10,484 bases of DNA. Source: JBBQWZ01 sp043788745 (GTDB lineage: Bacteria > Acidobacteriota > Terriglobia > Bryobacterales > Bryobacteraceae). A program made the position numbers and the translations under genes. The number at the start of each line of letters is the position of its first letter. The stretch's first letter is position 1. The stretch covers positions 1-10,484 of the forward strand of contig JAYVTO010000069.1 in the NCBI GenBank assembly GCA_043788745.1. Reading direction: 5' to 3'. Shown here one piece after another: positions 6,552 to 10,484 of this stretch. The notes under the pieces are model-generated. The model was not told the DNA's origin. It did no database searches and saw only the letters and a program-made list of their open reading frames with translations.

Positions 6552-7466
6552 TTGGTCGCGATGGTACACCTTTCACTCAACTTGCTTCTTGCGCTCGCCG
6601 CCGCTCGCGGCAGCGCTTGCCTGCCCGACCCGCGGGAGCTCTGGAAACTGCACGCCGAAGATCCGAAGCTGGTCTCGATCCTCACGCGCCACGGCATTGG
6701 CTGTCGCGCGCAGGGCGACTTCGCTTCCGCCGAAACGCTTCTCGAACGCGTTGTGTTCCTCGTCGAGCATAACAAAGGCAAAGACGCGGTCGAACTCGCT
6801 GGACCGCTCAGCAATCTCGCCGCGGTCTATCAGGACCAGGGCCGCCGCCTCGAAGCCGAGCCTCTTTTGCAAAAGGCCTACCGCCTCGCGCAGAACGCCG
6901 ACGCCGAGACGCGCGCCTTTGTCGAGAACAATCTGGCGCTCTTGTATTGGGAGAGCGGGAACGTCGTCCGCGCGGAGCCTCTTTTGCGCCGCTCTGTTTC
7001 GGGGTTGCAAGGCCCGGCACGTCTCGCGATGCTTGCCAACCTGGCGACACTCTATCGCTTCACGGGGCGGCTGGCGGAGTCCGAAGAACTCACGCGGCAG
7101 ATCCTGCAATCCGACGAAACATCCTGGCAGGCTTGGCGCAATCTCGCCGCCATCCATCGCCTGCGCAGGGATTACCTTCGTGCCGAAGCGGCGCTTTCCC
7201 GAGCGCTCGCAATCGCCGCCGACGGACCGCATCGACCGGAGACGCTCCACGAGCAATCGCTGCTCGCCATCGCTAATCAAGATTGGCCACGCGCCGGAGA
7301 ATCGATTGAGCAAGCCATCGCCCACGAAGAAACACTCTTCGGCGGCGACAGCGTCAACCTCATCCCCTATCTCGACGTGCAGACGAAAATTCTGCGTCAA
7401 CGCAAGCAAAAGGAGAAAGCAAAGCAGGTCGCGCTGCGCGCTCGCCTATTGCGTGCGGCGCTGTAA
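6552..7466 (+). CDS. Exported TPR-repeat protein
   Basis: A 304-aa protein made almost wholly of tetratricopeptide-like helical pairs. A hydrophobic N-terminus (LSLNLLLALAAARGSA) looks like a signal peptide, so it probably acts outside the cytoplasm. TPR-like units lie near residues 46-71, 85-113, 123-152, 161-186, 195-222, 231-258 and 274-300; the clearest are LSNLAAVYQDQGRRLEAEPL and NNLALLYWESGNVVRAEPLL, with the small-residue and A-x3-Y/L pattern of the family. Such repeats bind protein partners; the partner is unknown. The TTG start is chosen because AGAGG (6542-6546) is 5 nt upstream; the ATG at 6561 is in frame but 14 nt from it, and either leaves the signal peptide intact. It lies 353 nt before the TonB receptor on the same strand and diverges from the RHS operon. 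Confidence 0.82.
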   Translation: MVAMVHLSLNLLLALAAARGSACLPDPRELWKLHAEDPKLVSILTRHGIGCRAQGDFASAETLLERVVFLVEHNKGKDAVELAGPLSNLAAVYQDQGRRLEAEPLLQKAYRLAQNADAETRAFVENNLALLYWESGNVVRAEPLLRRSVSGLQGPARLAMLANLATLYRFTGRLAESEELTRQILQSDETSWQAWRNLAAIHRLRRDYLRAEAALSRALAIAADGPHRPETLHEQSLLAIANQDWPRAGESIEQAIAHEETLFGGDSVNLIPYLDVQTKILRQRKQKEKAKQVALRARLLRAAL

Positions 7467-7688
7467 TGCAACAAGTCCCGCGAGGCGAAACGTTAAAGTG
7501 CCCGCCGATCTCGCTACAAGATGAAGCTGTGAAACAGCTGCGCCAGGTCGAAGGGGCCGGACTCGCCCAAGCACCGGACCGCCTGCGGAATGTCCACGAA
7601 CGTCCGCGAAGGTACGCCGGAAATGCCTATTGAGGTTGTCCACCAGATGAACGGTGGCTGCGGTTACGTATATCTTCTCCACCAAATT

Positions 7689-7721
7689 CTGGAACAAAAG
7701 CAATCCAGCTTGTGGTATCTT
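7689..7721 (+). promoter_or_regulatory. Possible promoter and operator of the TonB receptor gene
   Basis: TGGTATCTT (7713-7721) fits an extended -10 (TGn-TATCTT). It is directly preceded by the inverted repeat CTGGA-N10-TCCAG (7689-7708), which could be a repressor or activator site. No clear -35. The implied leader is about 90 nt. By-eye call. Confidence 0.25.
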
Positions 7722-7768
7722 CTAGACACTTCCACGTCGCGGCAGTTTCGGACCCCGTCGGCTCCGCT

Positions 7769-7786
7769 TGATCTTTCTGATCTTTC
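7769..7786 (+). repeat. 9-bp tandem repeat in the receptor leader
   Basis: TGATCTTTC is present twice head to tail (7769-7777, 7778-7786), about 20 nt before the Shine-Dalgarno. A pyrimidine-rich duplication of this kind could vary in copy number, but only two copies are present. Confidence 0.6.
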
Positions 7787-7807
7787 TCTAAGAATCTGAA
7801 TTTTAGC

Positions 7808-7814
7808 AAGGAGG
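7808..7814 (+). promoter_or_regulatory. Strong Shine-Dalgarno of the TonB receptor gene
   Basis: AAGGAGG, a near-perfect anti-16S match, ends 5 nt before the ATG at 7820. It fixes the receptor start and suggests high translation. Confidence 0.85.
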
Positions 7815-7819
7815 TCGAA

Positions 7820-10484
7820 ATGGCCCTCGCTTCGCGTTCCATTCTCTTCTCACTTCTTCTGTCTGGCTTCGCTCTCTACGGCCAGACGTTTCGCGGCAGC
7901 ATCTCAGGCACGGTCAATGACGCGTCCGGCGCGGCGGTGGCCGAAGCGGCAGTGCAGGCCTTGAGTGTAGCAACGGGGTTAACCCGCGCCACGGTCACAT
8001 CCAGTGACGGAGGTTTTCAGCTCCCCGATCTGCCGCTCGGCGCCTACCGCGTCACCGTCAGCCGCGCGGGATTCCAAACCGTGAAAACCGAGAACGTCGC
8101 GGTTGCCGTTTCGCGCGTGACCAACCTTGCCGTCAAATTGGAAGTCGCCTCTCAGAATCAGGTGGTGGAAGTGAACGCCGCCGTGGCGACTCTCGAAACC
8201 ACTTCGTCTACGCTCGCCAGCATCGTGGATCCGCGAACGGTGCAGGATCTGCCGATGAATGGCCGCGACTTTCGCCAGATGCTGAAACTCAACCCTGGCG
8301 TCTCGCCGGCGTCGAGTTCGGTCAACGGAATGCGAACCTCCGGCAACAACTACCAGATCGACGGCGCCGACAACAACGACGCGTTCCACAACGTTTCGGC
8401 CGTGAACCAGGGCGGCGTCGCCGGCATCGCCGGAACGCTGCTGCCGGTGGAAGCGATCGATCAGTTTTCCGTCGTCACCAACGCCGGTGCCGATTTCGGC
8501 CGGAACGGCGGCTCGAACGTCAACCTCGTGATCAAGTCCGGCACAAATGGCTTGCACGGTTCGGCGTATTACTTCAATCGGAACGAGTACTTTGCTGCGT
8601 TCTCTCCCTTCCAGAATCCGGCGACCGACAAGAAGCGCGTCATGCGGAACGACCAATGGGGCTTCTCGGTCGGCGGACCGGTCGTTAAGAACCGGCTGTT
8701 CTATTTTGCGACGTTCGAAGGCCAGAAAGCGATCGCAGGGCTCAGCCTGCGTGCCACGCATCCATCTTCCGCGTGGGTCACACAGGCTCGCGGAATCCTT
8801 AGCCGATTCAACATTCCGGTGAGTCCGGTGACGACGAATCTCCTGAATTTCTGGCCGTCCCGATACAACAGCCTGCCCGGGACGATCAACAACCTCGTGG
8901 CCGGCGACCAGAATGATTACGACAGCTACAACGGAATTGGAAAGATCGATTACGTCGTCAACACGAACCACAACCTGTCGGTGCGTTACTTCGGCGGCAC
9001 CGGAAAGCAGGCCGCGCTGGTGGCCGACGCCGTACCCTATCGCGAATACTTCCAGGTTGCACCCAGCCGCATGCACAACGTGGCTGTCAATTTCACCTCG
9101 ACTCTCGCGCCGCGCGTCGTCAACCAACTGCTGCTTGGAGCGAACTATTTTCTGCAGACCTTCAACGATGCGGACACCAGCTTCAATCCCATCGCCGCGG
9201 GCCTGAACACTGGCGTTCCGCAGGACGGCAGTCTCAAGGGAGCACCCACACTTCGCATCACGAATTTCACGGGGGCTTCCGCATCCCAGCCCCTGGGCCG
9301 CATCGACACGACAGGGCACATTACCGACAATCTTTCGTGGACGGTGGGCAGGCACTCCCTCAAGTTCGGAGGTGAGTACCGGCGCAGCAATTTCGACGTC
9401 TTCTATGACACCAACAAGCGCGGCAGCTTCACCTTTGACGGCACCCGCGGGCCTTGGGCCACGGATGCTTCCGTTTCAGCGCCGCTGCGTTCTCTCTCGG
9501 ACTTCCTTGCCGGTTACCTCACCAACAACAACGGCGCCACCATCGTCCGCGGCCAGTTGCAGCGCGACTACCGGCAGAATACATTCGACTGGTGGGTGCA
9601 TGACAACTTCCAAGTGACGCAGAAGTTCAATATCAATTTCGGCGTCCGCTGGAGCTACGTCGGCCCGCTGTCCGACACGCGAAACAGCATCACCGCATTC
9701 CGGCCCGGACGCGGGTTCGTCGGTGTCGGCGGCAATGGCGAAGATCTTTGGCAAAAGGATCTGAATAACTTTGCGCCGCGCGTGGGCTTCGCCTGGAACC
9801 TGCGGCCGAAGACCGTGCTCCGTGGAAGTTGGGGCGTGTTCTACGATATTCCGCCATTGAACTTTATCGTGGCTAATACGGGGACGCCCAATGGCGGATC
9901 CGCCGGCGTCCACGCGAATCCGGCCGGGCCCGACCCTGTCTTCACGCAGACGCGCAACGCCATCAACATCACTCCGAACGAACTCATCTTCCCCACCGCG
10001 ACTACTCCCACCAACGTCGGCGCCTTCGGTGTAAGCGACAACTTCCGCACGCCGTACGTGCAGAACTATAACCTGAACGTGCAGCACCAGCTGAGTTCGA
10101 AGATGATCTTGCAGGTCGGCTACGTCGGATCGAAGGGAACCAAGCTCTCGCTGCTGCGGTCGATCAATCCCGTCGTCTCCGGACGCCGCCTGCTCGCCAG
10201 CCAGTTCCCGACGCTCGGAGCGGTCAACATCCTTGAGAGCATCGCGAACTCCAACTACAACTCGCTGCAGTCCCAATTGCGAGTCACCCGCGTGAAGAAC
10301 TTCACTCTCACTGCAAACTACACGTTGGCCAAGGCGCTCGACAACGGTTCGAACGTACGCAACAACGTCCCGGCGAACAGCTTTAACCTGCGTCGTGAAT
10401 ACGGCCCCTCGAACTTCGATATCCGGCAGATCTTCACCGGGTTCGTAACCTACGAACCCGAGCTTCACCAACCGCATGCCGCGG
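7820..10484 (+). CDS. TonB-dependent receptor with carboxypeptidase-regulatory-like N-terminus (3' end outside window)
   Basis: An outer-membrane receptor of the Oar-like type; 888 codons are visible, and the family is usually about 1100-1200 aa. Parts: signal peptide 1-22 (cleavage near LYGQ-TF); a CarboxypepD_reg-like beta domain ~26-108 (SISGTVNDASGAAVAEAAV, then LPLGAYRVTVSRAGF); a plug ~118-245 with LPMNGRDFRQML, YQIDGADNND and NVNLVIKSGTNGLHGS; then an aromatic-rich beta-barrel to the window edge. Such receptors import polymers or siderophore-like substrates using TonB energy; the substrate here is unknown, and no clear TonB box is seen. The start follows a strong AAGGAGG. No stop interrupts 2665 nt. 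Long open frames on the opposite strand within it are composition artefacts. The last ~10 codons lose family resemblance, and a one-base shift restores it, so a frameshift near 10457 is possible. Confidence 0.92.
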   Translation, partial: MALASRSILFSLLLSGFALYGQTFRGSISGTVNDASGAAVAEAAVQALSVATGLTRATVTSSDGGFQLPDLPLGAYRVTVSRAGFQTVKTENVAVAVSRVTNLAVKLEVASQNQVVEVNAAVATLETTSSTLASIVDPRTVQDLPMNGRDFRQMLKLNPGVSPASSSVNGMRTSGNNYQIDGADNNDAFHNVSAVNQGGVAGIAGTLLPVEAIDQFSVVTNAGADFGRNGGSNVNLVIKSGTNGLHGSAYYFNRNEYFAAFSPFQNPATDKKRVMRNDQWGFSVGGPVVKNRLFYFATFEGQKAIAGLSLRATHPSSAWVTQARGILSRFNIPVSPVTTNLLNFWPSRYNSLPGTINNLVAGDQNDYDSYNGIGKIDYVVNTNHNLSVRYFGGTGKQAALVADAVPYREYFQVAPSRMHNVAVNFTSTLAPRVVNQLLLGANYFLQTFNDADTSFNPIAAGLNTGVPQDGSLKGAPTLRITNFTGASASQPLGRIDTTGHITDNLSWTVGRHSLKFGGEYRRSNFDVFYDTNKRGSFTFDGTRGPWATDASVSAPLRSLSDFLAGYLTNNNGATIVRGQLQRDYRQNTFDWWVHDNFQVTQKFNINFGVRWSYVGPLSDTRNSITAFRPGRGFVGVGGNGEDLWQKDLNNFAPRVGFAWNLRPKTVLRGSWGVFYDIPPLNFIVANTGTPNGGSAGVHANPAGPDPVFTQTRNAINITPNELIFPTATTPTNVGAFGVSDNFRTPYVQNYNLNVQHQLSSKMILQVGYVGSKGTKLSLLRSINPVVSGRRLLASQFPTLGAVNILESIANSNYNSLQSQLRVTRVKNFTLTANYTLAKALDNGSNVRNNVPANSFNLRREYGPSNFDIRQIFTGFVTYEPELHQPHAA

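Larger units (their letters stand above)
7467..7807. other. 353-bp gap upstream of the TonB receptor gene
   Basis: No intact gene is supported. Seen here: a 6-bp stem with 3-nt loop (AGCTGT-GAA-ACAGCT, 7525-7539) shortly after the TPR gene, with no T-tract; a minus-strand frame ending at TAG 7514-7516 that has coding-like third-position GC over about 30 codons; an inverted repeat CTGGA-N10-TCCAG (7689-7708); and a 9-bp tandem repeat close to the receptor start. Base composition becomes more AT-rich from about 7660 toward the receptor, as expected of a promoter region. Confidence 0.4.

Noticed and set aside
6547..7524. A 325-codon plus-strand frame overlapping the TPR gene
   Set aside because: Ser/Arg-rich translation without a domain; the adjacent frame gives unmistakable TPR units and better third-position GC.
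7525..7539. Rho-independent terminator after the TPR gene
   Set aside because: The AGCTGT/ACAGCT stem is only 6 bp and is followed by GCGCC, not a T-run.
7979..9355. A 458-codon open frame on the minus strand
   Set aside because: It lies wholly antisense to a clear TonB-dependent receptor. Its translation is low-complexity, rich in Arg, Val, Gly and His, with no domain; typical of high-GC shadow frames.
9476..10477. A 333-codon open frame on the minus strand
   Set aside because: Also antisense to the receptor barrel, with the same compositional artefact and no signal peptide or motif.

Overview
The window looks like a stretch of a high-GC Acidobacteriota chromosome, most likely of the Bryobacterales/Solibacter group. 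Two things point there: a protein carrying the 'Solibacter uncharacterized C-terminal domain' (TIGR03437 type), and a large TonB-dependent receptor that opens with a carboxypeptidase-regulatory-like domain, a family strongly expanded in that phylum. Assignment is by motif recognition only; no search was run.

Left half (14-6104, minus strand): three tightly packed genes that read as one operon. In transcription order they are (1) a 301-aa secreted protein with a short YD-repeat segment followed by a TIGR03437-type domain; (2) a 1412-aa secreted RHS/YD-repeat protein with an Ig-like N-terminus and a long YD array. Instead of the usual RHS core and toxin it ends in a Cys-rich tandem repeat and a PEP-CTERM-like tail; and (3) a 307-aa polytopic membrane protein with a VanZ-like core. 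Spacings are 9 and 13 nt. The stop codon of gene 1 overlaps the Shine-Dalgarno of gene 2. The operon looks built to export and display a long YD-repeat surface protein; the role of the VanZ-like partner is inferred only from position.

Middle (6105-6551): a divergent intergenic region. It has a possible promoter for the minus-strand operon, an 11-bp direct repeat, and an orphan fragment of a PD40/WD40-like propeller of the type found behind acidobacterial Ser/Thr kinases.

Right half (6552-10484, plus strand): a 304-aa exported TPR protein, a 353-bp gap with weak regulatory-looking elements and a possible decayed coding scrap, then a TonB-dependent receptor (7820 onward) that runs off the window. 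Its last ~10 codons look frameshifted relative to the family.

The most interesting element is the RHS protein's C-terminus: five C-x7-C units in 106 residues, directly before a sorting-signal-like tail.
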